DNA from: Candidatus Scybalocola faecigallinarum
Lineage (GTDB): Bacteria > Bacillota > Clostridia > Lachnospirales > Lachnospiraceae
Assembly (NCBI GenBank): GCA_018711005.1
Contig: DVIT01000004.1
Coordinates: 22,185-86,184 of the forward strand
Direction of reading: 5' to 3'
Length of the DNA stretch: 64,000 bases
Shown here: piece by piece, positions 41,852 to 51,377 of the stretch
Layout: each line of letters opens with the position of its first letter
How positions within the stretch are numbered: position 1 is the first letter of the stretch
Program-made: the position numbers and the translations under genes
Notes under the pieces: model-generated
What the model saw: the letters and a program-made list of their open reading frames with translations, nothing else
Database searches by the model: none
What the model was told of the DNA's origin: nothing

Positions 41852-43330
41852 ATGGAGCTGCTTTCTGCCCTGGAGGCTTATGGGAGAACGGATTTTTATC
41901 CCTTTCATATGCCGGGGCATAAGCGCAATCCTCAGTTTATGCAGCTGCCTCAAACCGGCAGTATTGATATTACAGAGATCGACGGCTTTGATAACCTGCA
42001 TCATGCCCGGGGAATATTAAAGCAGGCCCAGGAGAAGGCTGCCAGGGTGCGGGGCTGCCGGCGGGCATGGTTTCTTGTGAATGGAAGCACATGCGGTCTG
42101 CTGGCCGCCATTGCCGCAGCCACAAAGCGGGGCGGGCGCATCCTTGTGGCCCGCAATTCCCATAAGGCTGTGTACAATGCCATAGAGCTGTGCGGCCTGG
42201 AGCCGGTGTACCTTTATCCTCAGCTTCATGAGGGCAGCGGTATTTATAAGGCTGTGGATCCGGAGCAGATAAAGGCCCTTTTGGAAAAGTATGAGGGGAT
42301 CCAGGCGGTGGTGATCACATCGCCCACATATGAAGGCGTGGTTTCAGATATTAAAGCCATCAGCCATATGGTTCATGCTTATGGGATCCCATTGATCGTA
42401 GACAGCGCCCATGGGGCCCATCTGGGGTATGAGGAGCATTTCCAGCCTTCGGCAGAGTCATTGGGGGCGGATCTGGTCATTGAAAGCCTTCATAAAACGC
42501 TGCCGTCCATGACTCAGACAGCCATGCTGTGCCAATGCAGCGGCCGGGTCAGCGACCGGCTTTTGGAAAAGTATCTGTCCATGTATGAAACAAGCAGCCC
42601 CTCCTATGTGATGATGGCGGCCATGGACCAGTGCATGTCCCTTATGAAAGCTCAGGGACATGAGCTTTTTGAAGCTTTTCATAAACGGCTTGAGGATTTT
42701 TACAATGATTGTCAGACCCTTAAAAATATCCGGCTGATGCAGGAAGATGATCTGTGCAGTGTTCCCGGGAGCGGATTTGACCGTTCCAAGCTGGTGCTTT
42801 GGGTAACAAAAGCGCCGGGAATGGGGCCGTGGCTTTACGACCGTTTACGAGAGGATTTTCACCTGCAGCTGGAAATGGCCTCTGCAGATTATGCCCTGGC
42901 TATGACCAGTATTTGCGACACAGATCAGGGCTTTGAACGTCTAAAGGCCGCCTTAAAGGCACTGGATCAGGAGCTGGAACAAAAAGAAGCGGGCCGGGCC
43001 GGCAAGGTGGAAGCATTTTACGGCAGCGAAACGCCGGTAATGAGCAGCAGCAAGGCTGCCGGATACACGGCATCTGCAAGGCCCCTGGAGGATGCTGCCG
43101 GATATATCAGCAGTACATACCTTTATGTGTATCCGCCGGGGATCCCTTTGATCGTTCCCGGGGAGGAGATCACAAAGGAAATCATAGCCCTGATTAAGGG
43201 TTATGAACAGGCAGGACTTACCGTCCTGGGATTTGAGGAAACGCCTGAGAGCCGGGAAAGCGATCAGGGAAAGGAGAGCGGGGAGCATGGGAAGATTATT
43301 TTGTGTTATGGGAAAGAGTGCATCCGGTAA
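41852..43330 (+). CDS. Orn/Lys/Arg decarboxylase (SpeA/YaaO type)
   Basis: 492-residue PLP enzyme of the fold-type I basic amino acid decarboxylases. FYPFHMPGHKRNP at the N-terminus, VNGSTCGLLAAIAAATKRGG, VDSAHGAHLGY and the PLP lysine in SLHKTLPSMTQTA (near residue 215). The short form matches Bacillus SpeA/YaaO, which start polyamine synthesis from arginine or lysine. The ATG at 41852 is 1 base after the murE stop, with GGAGAGG upstream. In Bacillus yaaO also precedes a nucleotide kinase and holB, so the gene order is ancestral. Confidence 0.9.
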   Translation: MELLSALEAYGRTDFYPFHMPGHKRNPQFMQLPQTGSIDITEIDGFDNLHHARGILKQAQEKAARVRGCRRAWFLVNGSTCGLLAAIAAATKRGGRILVARNSHKAVYNAIELCGLEPVYLYPQLHEGSGIYKAVDPEQIKALLEKYEGIQAVVITSPTYEGVVSDIKAISHMVHAYGIPLIVDSAHGAHLGYEEHFQPSAESLGADLVIESLHKTLPSMTQTAMLCQCSGRVSDRLLEKYLSMYETSSPSYVMMAAMDQCMSLMKAQGHELFEAFHKRLEDFYNDCQTLKNIRLMQEDDLCSVPGSGFDRSKLVLWVTKAPGMGPWLYDRLREDFHLQLEMASADYALAMTSICDTDQGFERLKAALKALDQELEQKEAGRAGKVEAFYGSETPVMSSSKAAGYTASARPLEDAAGYISSTYLYVYPPGIPLIVPGEEITKEIIALIKGYEQAGLTVLGFEETPESRESDQGKESGEHGKIILCYGKECIR

Positions 43331-43883
43331 GGACAGCCTGTTTAAACGCCTGGCCGCAGATCCCCGGCTTGGCCTGCGCACGGTAGTCCCTTACACCACA
43401 CGGCCCATCCGCCAGGGAGAAACCGATGGCGTAGAGTACCATTTTACAGATGAGGATGGTTTCCTGGCGCTGAAAGCGGCGGGAAAGATCATTGAGGACC
43501 GGGCGTACCATACGGTCCATGGCCTGTGGCGGTATTTTACGGCAGACGACGGACAGATGGATTTTTCGCGGGGAAATTATATTGTGATCGGGACTCTGGA
43601 GGCCTATCGGCAGATGCTGGATTTTTTTGGCCCCCAGGTCATGTTTCCGGTTTATGTGGAGGTAGAGGACGGGGAGCGCCTTGCCCGGGCCCTTGCCCGT
43701 GAGCGCAGCCAGACGGCGCCCAAGTATGCGGAAATGTGCCGGAGATTTCTGGCAGATCAGGAAGATTTCTCAGAAGATAAAATCAGGGATTGTTACATTA
43801 CAAAGAGATATGCTAATATAGAACTGGAACAATGTTTCCGGGAAATTAAAAATGATATTTTAAAAGAAATTGAAAAGAGGTGA
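43287..43883 (+). CDS. Guanylate kinase-like P-loop protein
   Basis: 198 residues. FCVMGKSASGKDSLFKRL is the P-loop; VVPYTTRPIRQGETDGVEYH is the GMP-binding segment of guanylate kinases; a lid follows. It is more diverged than housekeeping Gmk, so it may be a paralogue. The ATG at 43287 lies inside the decarboxylase gene (44-base overlap) with AAGGAG 10 bases upstream. It occupies the place of tmk in the Bacillus yaaO-tmk-holB order. Confidence 0.85.
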   Translation: MGRLFCVMGKSASGKDSLFKRLAADPRLGLRTVVPYTTRPIRQGETDGVEYHFTDEDGFLALKAAGKIIEDRAYHTVHGLWRYFTADDGQMDFSRGNYIVIGTLEAYRQMLDFFGPQVMFPVYVEVEDGERLARALARERSQTAPKYAEMCRRFLADQEDFSEDKIRDCYITKRYANIELEQCFREIKNDILKEIEKR

Positions 43884-43889
43884 GTGTCA

Positions 43890-44879
43890 TTGGCAAGCTT
43901 TAAAGATGTGGTCGGCCATGAGCAGATCATTGAGCATTTGAAAAATTCTCTTAAAAATAATAAGATCAGCCATGCATATATTTTCTGCGGTGAAGACGGG
44001 ACCGGAAAGAATATGCTGGCAAAGCTGTTTGCCAAGGCGCTTCAGTGTGAGGCGGGGTACGGCGACTGCTGCGATATGTGCCGTTCCTGCAAACAGACAG
44101 AATCGGGAAATCAGCCGGATATTCGGTGGGTGACCCATGAAAAGCCTGCCAGCATCGGTGTGGATGATATACGCCAGCAGGTGAATAATGATATTGCTAT
44201 TAAGCCCTACAGCAGCAAATATAAAATATACATTGTTGATGAAGCGGAAAAGATGACCCCTCAGGCGCAGAATGCCCTGTTAAAGACTATTGAGGAGCCG
44301 CCTTCTTACGGGATCATCATGCTTTTGACCAACAACGCGGACATGCTCCTGCCCACCATCCGTTCCAGATGCGTGACATTGAACATGAAGTCCGTGCCTT
44401 CACAAAAGATCCAGGATTATCTTATCAGTAAATATCAGGTGCCGGATTATAAGGCCCGGGTGTGCGCATCCTATGCCCAGGGCAATATGGGAAAAGCTAT
44501 AAAAATGGCCACATCCCCGGATTTTAACGAACTCCATGAATCGGTGCTGAACCTGGTGAAAAATATTGACGATATGGACATTTATGTAATCATGGATGCA
44601 GTGAAAAAGCTGTCAGAATATAAGGCGGAAATTTATGACATTATCGATATGATGATGGTATGGTACAGGGATATTCTCATGCTGAAGCTGACCAATGATC
44701 CCAATCTTTTAATTTATCCGGAGGAATACAGCGCCTTATCCCGCAGAGCCTCAAAGTCTACGTTTGAAGGCCTGGATCATATTATCAAGGCCATGGAAAA
44801 GGCCAAAGTGCGGTTAAAGGCTAATGTAAACTTTGACACAGCATTGGAAATGATGCTTTTAACAATAAAGGAGAATTAA
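43890..44879 (+). CDS. holB: DNA polymerase III subunit delta'
   Basis: About 329 residues. ASFKDVVGHEQIIEHLKNSL, Walker A-like CGEDGTGKNMLAKLFA, zinc-finger CDMCRSC (near residue 60), VDEAEKMTPQAQNALLKTIEEPPS, then TNNADMLLPTIRSRC, the sensor region. It is the clamp-loader subunit. A TTG start at 43890 is preferred, with GAGG 9 bases upstream; a GTG at 43884 is possible. It is followed by ricT 3 bases later. Confidence 0.93.
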   Translation: MASFKDVVGHEQIIEHLKNSLKNNKISHAYIFCGEDGTGKNMLAKLFAKALQCEAGYGDCCDMCRSCKQTESGNQPDIRWVTHEKPASIGVDDIRQQVNNDIAIKPYSSKYKIYIVDEAEKMTPQAQNALLKTIEEPPSYGIIMLLTNNADMLLPTIRSRCVTLNMKSVPSQKIQDYLISKYQVPDYKARVCASYAQGNMGKAIKMATSPDFNELHESVLNLVKNIDDMDIYVIMDAVKKLSEYKAEIYDIIDMMMVWYRDILMLKLTNDPNLLIYPEEYSALSRRASKSTFEGLDHIIKAMEKAKVRLKANVNFDTALEMMLLTIKEN

Positions 44880-44882
44880 ATT

Positions 44883-45785
44883 ATGGTAAATGTAATCGGA
44901 GTCCGCTTCCGCCAGGCCGGAAAAATCTATTATTTCGATCCGCTGGACCTGCCGGTGAAGCCCGGACAGCATGTGATCGTAGAAACGGCCAGGGGTGTGG
45001 AATACGGCCTTGTTATGTCCGGCCCGAGACAGGTGAAGGATGAATACGTTGTGTCCCCCCTAAAGCCGGTGATCCGTATTGCCACGCCGGAGGACGACGC
45101 TGTTGAAGAAAAAAATAAAGAAAAGGAAAAAGAAGCCTTTAAGATCTGTCTGGAAAAGATCGCCAAGCATAAGCTGGAAATGAAGCTGATTGATGCGGAA
45201 TATACTTTTGATAATAACAAAGTGCTGTTTTACTTTACTGCGGACGGACGTATCGACTTCCGTGAGCTGGTCAAGGATCTGGCTGCTGTGTTTAAGACAC
45301 GTATCGAGCTGCGCCAGATCGGTGTCCGGGATGAGACAAAGATCATGGGCGGCGTAGGCATCTGCGGACGGGAGCTGTGCTGCCATGCCTATTTGTCGGA
45401 ATTTGCCCCTGTATCCATTAAAATGGCCAAGGAGCAGAACCTTTCTCTGAATCCGGCCAAAATTTCCGGCGTGTGCGGCCGTCTTATGTGCTGCCTGAAA
45501 AATGAGCAGGAAACTTATGAATATTTAAACAGCCGCCTGCCGTCTGTAGGCGATACTGTGACTACAGATGACGGCTTTAAAGGCGAGGTCAGCGATGTAA
45601 ATGTACTGCGCCAGACCGTAAAGGTAATCATTACTATGGAAAATGATGCCAAGGAGATCCGGGAATACCGTGTAAAACAATTAAAATTTAAACCAAAGCG
45701 GCGTAAAGAAAAGATGAACATTAACGACGCTGAGCTTAAAAAACTGGAAGCTTTGGAGAAAAAGGAAGGCAAATCTGCGCTGTAA
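44883..45785 (+). CDS. ricT: PSP1/RicT (YaaT) family protein
   Basis: 300 residues with the PSP1 domain. The four-cysteine pattern GVGICGRELCCHAYL and SGVCGRLMCCLKNEQETY (residues ~155-225) binds Fe-S in the Ric complex of Bacillus, which works with RNase Y in mRNA processing and affects sporulation and biofilm. The C-terminus is lysine-rich. AGGAG lies 9 bases before the ATG; it follows holB as in Bacillus. Confidence 0.93.
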   Translation: MVNVIGVRFRQAGKIYYFDPLDLPVKPGQHVIVETARGVEYGLVMSGPRQVKDEYVVSPLKPVIRIATPEDDAVEEKNKEKEKEAFKICLEKIAKHKLEMKLIDAEYTFDNNKVLFYFTADGRIDFRELVKDLAAVFKTRIELRQIGVRDETKIMGGVGICGRELCCHAYLSEFAPVSIKMAKEQNLSLNPAKISGVCGRLMCCLKNEQETYEYLNSRLPSVGDTVTTDDGFKGEVSDVNVLRQTVKVIITMENDAKEIREYRVKQLKFKPKRRKEKMNINDAELKKLEALEKKEGKSAL

Positions 45786-45858
45786 CCTGCGGCACAGTGC
45801 CAAAACCGGCGCTCCGGGCCCCAAGCCCTGCTTCCGGTCCTTAAGGAGTATAACGAAC

Positions 45859-46617
45859 ATGGATAAAAGTATGGATACAACAGACTTTTTTCTCAGGGAA
45901 GGAGAGCGCCTGGACGATCTGGAGCGCAACGGCTATAAAATTATTCAGACACCGCACCGTTTCTGTTTTGGAATGGATGCGGTGCTGCTTTCTGGCTTTG
46001 CCCAGGTAAAAAAGGAGGAGTGTGCCATTGATCTTGGAACCGGGACAGGCATTATCCCCATTTTGCTGGAGGCAAAGACCCAGGGCAGGCATTTTACCGG
46101 CCTTGAGATCCAGGAAGAAAGCGCGGACATGGCCAGGCGCAGCGTGGCTTATAACCATCTTCAGGACAAGATCACTATTGTCCACGGCGATCTGTGCCAG
46201 GCAGGGGAGCTATTTAAAAAGGGCTCCTTTGATGTCGTCACCAGCAATCCGCCTTATATGAATGACATGCATGGCCTGAAAAATCCTTCAGACGCCAAGG
46301 CCATTGCCCGCCATGAGGTGTGCTGTACGCTGGACGATGTGGTGTCCGCTGCAGCGTCTTTGCTTAAGTCCGGCGGCCGCTTTTATATGGTCCACCGCCC
46401 CTTCCGGCTGGTAGAAATTTTTTCGGCCCTGACCCGGGTCCATCTGGAACCGAAACGGATGCGCCTGGTGCATCCCTTTGCAGACAAGGAGCCCAACATG
46501 GTGCTGATCGAAGCCGTTCGGGGCGGCCGCTCCATGATCAAGGTGGAAAAGCCCCTGATCGTTTACGAAAAGCCGGGGGTGTACACCCGGGAGATTTATG
46601 AGGTTTATGGGTATTAA
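45859..46617 (+). CDS. trmN6: tRNA1(Val) adenine-N6 methyltransferase family (TrmN6/YabB)
   Basis: 252 residues. SAM motif AIDLGTGTGIIPILLEAKT (~residues 54-72), catalytic VTSNPPYMND (N6-adenine motif NPPY near 130), and start GERLDDLERNGYKIIQ of the YabB type. It methylates an adenine in tRNA or a similar RNA. AAGGAG is 10 bases before the ATG. It closes the holB-ricT-trmN6 run. Confidence 0.9.
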   Translation: MDKSMDTTDFFLREGERLDDLERNGYKIIQTPHRFCFGMDAVLLSGFAQVKKEECAIDLGTGTGIIPILLEAKTQGRHFTGLEIQEESADMARRSVAYNHLQDKITIVHGDLCQAGELFKKGSFDVVTSNPPYMNDMHGLKNPSDAKAIARHEVCCTLDDVVSAAASLLKSGGRFYMVHRPFRLVEIFSALTRVHLEPKRMRLVHPFADKEPNMVLIEAVRGGRSMIKVEKPLIVYEKPGVYTREIYEVYGY

Positions 46618-46762
46618 AAGGGGATATCTTCATTTTGTCGGGAACCTCAAAATACTTTTTTGAAAAAATAAAAAATTTTTTCAAAAATTTAAAACTTTTT
46701 TGCTTCCGCCTCTGTCTGAGTATTGAAAAGAAGAAAAAAGTAATACACCAGGAGGTATTGAG

Positions 46763-49051
46763 ATGTTTTGCATGAAATGCGGTAAAAAATTACCAGATGA
46801 CTCAAAGTTTTGCCCGTTTTGCGGGGCGCCGTCAGATCATGGTGCTCAGAAGGGCCAGATGCCCCGGAAGGATAACAGCATTCAGATGAACCAGACATCC
46901 TGGAAGGATAATGGCGGTCAAATGAACCAGGCCCCCCGGAAGAAGAACTTGCCCTATGCAAAGTTTATTGCCATAGGTGCTGCAGCTTTAGCGGTACTGA
47001 TCATCGTTGGTGTTATCGCCGGAAGGGGCATTATGAACATGGGAAATAATCAGAGCGTTGCATCACGGGGAGATGCTAACGGGCCTTCCGGCAATGATGG
47101 CGGCTCAGGCTGGCTGGGAGAAAGCAGCGAGGATACAGAGTATGATGACTGGAGCAGTACGGATGATTCAGACAGTGGTGATGCCGGCCTGACAGAACGC
47201 GGAGATGAAGGAAATGAAAATTCACAGTGGGCAGGCAATAGGTCTTATGAGGCGGCCTATGAAGAAGAATATGCTAATTTTGAAAGCATGGTCCAGGAAT
47301 ACTGTGTACAGTCAGATATAGAGTATATGGAAAACATAGAAGAATATGCCGATCAGATTGATGAGGCATATCAGCTGATTGAAAAAGCAGTTCCCGGATT
47401 TTCAGACATGCTTGCAGAAGACATCGGTTCCCTTGCAGACAGCGAGACCGGATCAGCCATTATTGAAAAGGTTGCCAGCGCTGCGCTTAATAATGAAGAT
47501 GTGCGTAAGACTGCCTATAAAATGACCATGATCGCTGCAGACTCCTTACTGACATATCTTATGAACTATGTATCAACCGATGATCCGTATGTTTTTGAAC
47601 TTGTGAAAATGAGCGGTGATTATGCGCTGCTGAGATCAGAAGGAACCTATGAGGATTTTTATAAAATCACAAAACAAAACCTGGCATATGATACGACAAT
47701 GGAGGCCGTCCAGTGGCGTATCAGCCAGCTGGAAGCGGAGGCCGACAGTGCTGAAAGCGAAGATGAATATGCAGAATGTATGGGACGGATCGCAGCAAAC
47801 AAGGACAGAGCAGCAGAGACGGAGGAATTATTGGTAAAGGGTATGGCGACCATTGCGTGCAGCGGAATTTATTACTGCAGCGCCGGTGAGACTAACAGCC
47901 CGAAGCTTTACATAGTGGAAGGTGAAGACGGAACAATCTATAATACCTTCTGGGCGCCGGGCCTGACTGAGGCAGAAGCTGATGAATATTTTGATATTAC
48001 GATTAGTGATCAGGGCGACTGTTTGCTCATCGGGGCTGAGGAGTCTTTTGTGATGGACCGGTCAGGCACGATCCTGTTTGAGGGAAATTCCCCGGTAGAA
48101 AGAGCCGATGAACCGGTAGGAGAATCCATCATCTTAGCTTACTGCCCGGGACAGAAGATCCTTCGTGAAACAAAAATGAAAAATTCTGCCAATGGAGTGT
48201 ACTATACTTTGGAACTCGCAGACCAAAACGGAAATGTGCAAACTCTGGTGGAAAATATGAAAGAACTTGATATGGAATCCATTTCGTATGATTTTTACGT
48301 TGATGATACCCGTGGAATCCAGTGGAATCACGAGACTGCGGTTTACAGTGACTATATATTGCTGAGCTATACCCCTGTAGGGGAGGATGAAGAAAAGGAT
48401 ATTGTTATTGATCTGAATCTTGGCCAGGTGCATCCTCAGCGGGATTTTCAGGAAGCCTATACCGATGCCATGTCAGAAAAGTCAGAAGAATATGGACAAT
48501 TCTGTGAGCAGGGTCTTCCCCAGGATGAGTGGAGATACAATGGCAGCGAAATTTGTGTATATGAGGATTCCGTTTGTATAAGAGAGTCTTCTGACGGATT
48601 GGTTCAGAATCGGCCGGAGCTGGACACAGACCGGAAGGGATTTAATATGGATGCGCTTCGAGATACGATCGGTGAAACAAGAGAGGTGGAAAAGTGGTAC
48701 TATAACGATAACCTTCTCTGGCTCGTCACAAGCAGCGGCTGTTTTTACACCTATGATATGGAAAGCGGACAGAAGAATAATGAGGTTGAGATCGGAGCAG
48801 ATTCATCATATTCTTTTACACCGTACGGATTACTGGTGCAAGCCGGCAGTGAGGAGACCGATCAGGCAGCTGTTGACGGAGAAACTGAGTACAGCGTGGA
48901 TCAGTATGATGCTTTCGGAAATGTGATCGCGACATATCCTACATATCGCAGCGGATCATCTGAAATTAATGGGGATGTTTATAATTTCCTGTACCTTAAT
49001 GGTAAAGATGTGTATAATATTGCTACACAGACTGTGATCCGGCTGGACTAA
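46763..49051 (+). CDS. Zinc-ribbon membrane protein with large external domain
   Basis: 762 residues. The zinc ribbon MFCMKCGKKLPDD and SKFCPFCGAP (Cys pairs at 3/6 and 20/23) comes first, then a Q/N/K-rich linker, one membrane span (residues ~72-92), an acidic S/D/G-rich stretch (~100-155), a helical part (~165-370) and a beta-rich C-terminal part (~375-762). The topology puts the last ~670 residues outside. Function unknown. AGGAGG is 8 bases before the ATG. An AT-rich hairpin TTTTTGAAAAAAT / ATTTTTTCAAAAA lies at about 46650-46686, upstream. Confidence 0.8.
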   Translation: MFCMKCGKKLPDDSKFCPFCGAPSDHGAQKGQMPRKDNSIQMNQTSWKDNGGQMNQAPRKKNLPYAKFIAIGAAALAVLIIVGVIAGRGIMNMGNNQSVASRGDANGPSGNDGGSGWLGESSEDTEYDDWSSTDDSDSGDAGLTERGDEGNENSQWAGNRSYEAAYEEEYANFESMVQEYCVQSDIEYMENIEEYADQIDEAYQLIEKAVPGFSDMLAEDIGSLADSETGSAIIEKVASAALNNEDVRKTAYKMTMIAADSLLTYLMNYVSTDDPYVFELVKMSGDYALLRSEGTYEDFYKITKQNLAYDTTMEAVQWRISQLEAEADSAESEDEYAECMGRIAANKDRAAETEELLVKGMATIACSGIYYCSAGETNSPKLYIVEGEDGTIYNTFWAPGLTEAEADEYFDITISDQGDCLLIGAEESFVMDRSGTILFEGNSPVERADEPVGESIILAYCPGQKILRETKMKNSANGVYYTLELADQNGNVQTLVENMKELDMESISYDFYVDDTRGIQWNHETAVYSDYILLSYTPVGEDEEKDIVIDLNLGQVHPQRDFQEAYTDAMSEKSEEYGQFCEQGLPQDEWRYNGSEICVYEDSVCIRESSDGLVQNRPELDTDRKGFNMDALRDTIGETREVEKWYYNDNLLWLVTSSGCFYTYDMESGQKNNEVEIGADSSYSFTPYGLLVQAGSEETDQAAVDGETEYSVDQYDAFGNVIATYPTYRSGSSEINGDVYNFLYLNGKDVYNIATQTVIRLD

Positions 49052-49089
49052 ATCACAGTATTGTTTCAAAGTGAAAGGGGAGTATTAAA

Positions 49090-49815
49090 ATGCCTTCAAA
49101 GGAATGGTTGGAGAAGTATGAAGCCGTAAAACAAGCCCTGGTTTGCAAAAATGACCTGGATGCTTATTTTACAGAGAAAAAAATCGGAAATGCACAGGTA
49201 GACACGCTGGATATTGGCACAGTTCATTTTCCTACAGGAACGATCCTGGCCTGTGATCCGCTGGTAGAGTTGGGCGAGGCCCTTCCTTTTATTCAGACCG
49301 TACCTGCCGGAACCTATCCGGTAACCATCTGCGTCGTGCCAAGCGAAACCTACGGAGACCGGTATGCCTGCGTGAAGGTAGCTATCAGCGATAACAAGCC
49401 TGTCCGCTATGAAATGGGAATGGTAGGGGCAGAAAACCTGGATGAAGAACTTCAGGAGGACGAATTTTTCGGCTTTTTCGTGGACGCAGGCATGGGCTGT
49501 ATTGCCGATCTTAAGGCCCAGGAGGCGTTTAAGGCATATTGGGAGCAGCGGGAAATGGAGGACGAAAGCATTGACCCGTATAATGATCTGTTCTGCGATC
49601 TTCTGGAAGAAAATTTTCAGGCCCATCCCCAATACCAGAGAGATGGCGGTGACTGGCTGAACTGGACAGTGCCGGGGACAGACTGCAATATTCCTATTTT
49701 TGCTTCCGGCTGGGGCGACGGCGTTTACCCATGCTATTTTGGCTATGATGCAGAGGGAAATGTCTGCGGCATGTATATCCGTTTTATTGACATTGAAAGA
49801 GAAATGAACGATTAA
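49090..49815 (+). CDS. DUF4241 domain protein
   Basis: 241 residues. PAGTYPVTICVVP, MGMVGAENLDEE, FFVDAGMGCIADLKAQEAF and FASGWGDGVYPCYFGYDAEG are DUF4241 marks. No signal peptide. DUF4241 proteins often turn up as immunity-type or toxin-linked proteins, but no toxin is evident here. GAAAGGGG precedes the ATG. It is 38 bases after the zinc-ribbon gene, likely the same transcript. Confidence 0.82.
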   Translation: MPSKEWLEKYEAVKQALVCKNDLDAYFTEKKIGNAQVDTLDIGTVHFPTGTILACDPLVELGEALPFIQTVPAGTYPVTICVVPSETYGDRYACVKVAISDNKPVRYEMGMVGAENLDEELQEDEFFGFFVDAGMGCIADLKAQEAFKAYWEQREMEDESIDPYNDLFCDLLEENFQAHPQYQRDGGDWLNWTVPGTDCNIPIFASGWGDGVYPCYFGYDAEGNVCGMYIRFIDIEREMND

Positions 49816-49843
49816 AGGCGGCTCTGCCCGTTCGGCCTCATAG

Positions 49844-49888
49844 ACAGGCTGCCGGTAACTGTTGGATCAACAGTTACCGGCAGCCTGT
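49844..49888 (+). terminator. Perfect 21-bp terminator hairpin
   Basis: A 21-base arm from ACAGGCTGCCGG to AACTGTTG and its exact complement around GAT, followed by TTT. The stem tip GGTAACTGTTG also resembles the dispersed palindrome family, so this terminator may have grown from a copy. Confidence 0.9.
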
Positions 49889-49920
49889 TTTAGTTTCTTG
49901 TATCTTAATATAATGATGTT

Positions 49921-50206
49921 AGGGTCAAAAGGTATTTTGACCCTATGATGCCACGGATTTCTCCGCACTTCGTGGTCTCCGCTACCGCTGCGGTCGGCGC
50001 TAAACGAACGTCCACTGGACGTTCAGCGCCCCGAAATCCTAAAAACATTCGAAATCGCTCATTTTTCTGCGAAAAATGGCTCTGTCTTCGCTCCGCTTCG
50101 GTCGGTGCAGAGCAGACATCCACTGGATGTCTTGCACCTCATGTTTTTTCGGGTCTCAAAGTCGTGCTTTTTCATGCGAGCATGAAAAGCACGACCTTTT
50201 GACCCT
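49921..50206. mobile_element. MITE-like element with 12-bp terminal inverted repeats
   Basis: Ends AGGGTCAAAAGG (49921-49932) and CCTTTTGACCCT (50195-50206), perfect 12-bp inverted repeats, 286 bases apart. The left end is itself a hairpin (AGGGTCAAAA-GGTA-TTTTGACCCT). Inside are two related snap-back units, GGCGC...AACGTCC-ACT-GGACGTT...GCGCC near 50006-50041 and GGTGC...ACATCC-ACT-GGATGT...GCACC near 50100-50140, each preceded by a CGCT-CCGCT-CGGTCGG motif, and a long hairpin GTCGTGC/GCACGAC at 50161-50195. No coding capacity. The 3' flank resembles that of 11530-11551. Confidence 0.65.
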
Positions 50207-50325
50207 GGCATCATATAATTACATATAATCCCAAAATCGTCGAATGGAAAATGACGGGATGATCTGATAGGATATAACTATAAGAAAAGCCCTGACAGGA
50301 AAATTTCCACGGAGGAGAGAGATTT

Positions 50326-51377
50326 ATGATACCTTATATTAACGAGCAAAACGGCATTAAAACCTTATTTGTCAATGATCGTCCATTTATTGTCCGGGGC
50401 GGCGAGCTGCATAATTCCAGCGCGTCGGATCTGGCCTACATGGAGTCCCATGTATGGCCAAATTTGAAAACTTTGAATATGAATACAGTTATACTTCCTG
50501 TGGCTTGGGAAACTATTGAACCCCGGGAGGGATGTTTTGACTTTTCTTTGGCAAAGCTGCATCAGAGATTTTTGAAGCTGAAGTTCCGGAGGATATTAAA
50601 GCGCTTTTTCATGGAGATGAGCGTTTCCCTGCCTGTATGAAAGAAAGCTCCTGGCCCCGGGTCTTTGGGGAACATGCCAGTGAATTATTTATGAGCTGGG
50701 GCTACGCCCGGGCTGTAGAAATGATCGCCCGGGCAGGCCAGAAGGAATATCCTTTGTTTGTGCCGGAAGTGCGCAAGGATCCTGAGACGGTGAGCCATTT
50801 GCTTTATGCTGTGGGCCACGATCACGCTATTGGTGTGTCGCCCTTTGGCATTGAAGATCTGTGCGCAGATCCGGCGACACTGAAAAAGCCGCCCTTTTAT
50901 ATACTTATGGCCCTGAATATTGATGTAAGCGCCATGGACAGCAGCGGAGTCGCCCCGTATTTGTCAGCAGTATATGAGCTGATCCATCAGATAGAACCCC
51001 TTTATTTTAAATACCGGGGAACAGGGCATATGCAGTCCTTTGTTAAGCATGGCCCGGATGACGGAGGGATCCTGCTTCCTTTTGAAGGTTATGACATTGT
51101 TGTTTCTTATGAGCGGACGGAACCGAAAAAACCTGTGGGCGGCGGCATAATCTTTGAGGTGGACCCTCATCATTTCCTTATCCTGGGCATGAATTTTTCC
51201 TTTAAGGTCTATCCTAAGCTGGGCCGGCAGGCAATGGCAGTGATCGGCCAGCGCAGAGAAGGAAAAATTGAGAACGGACAATTTATTCCCGGCCGTATTT
51301 TAAACGGTGATGAGCGCAGGGATACCCGCCTGGGGGATATGCCGGAGGTTATGGAGATAGAAATGTATCTTCAGTAA
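50326..51377 (+). pseudogene. Beta-galactosidase-like glycosidase (GH35/DUF5597) with two deletions
   Basis: Frame 1 (50326-50640) starts normally: TLFVNDRPFIVRGGELHNSS, VILPVAWETIEPREGCFDFS. At about 50560 the homology continues in another frame, AASEIFEAEVPEDIKALFHG, then ACMKESSWPRVFGEHASELF to the end at 51377, including AIGVSPFGIEDL. The catalytic-barrel part expected in between, about 130 residues, is gone. A second, in-frame gap lies near 50750, where EYPLFVPEVRKDP joins two normally distant parts. A GGAGGAG stands before the ATG. Confidence 0.82.
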
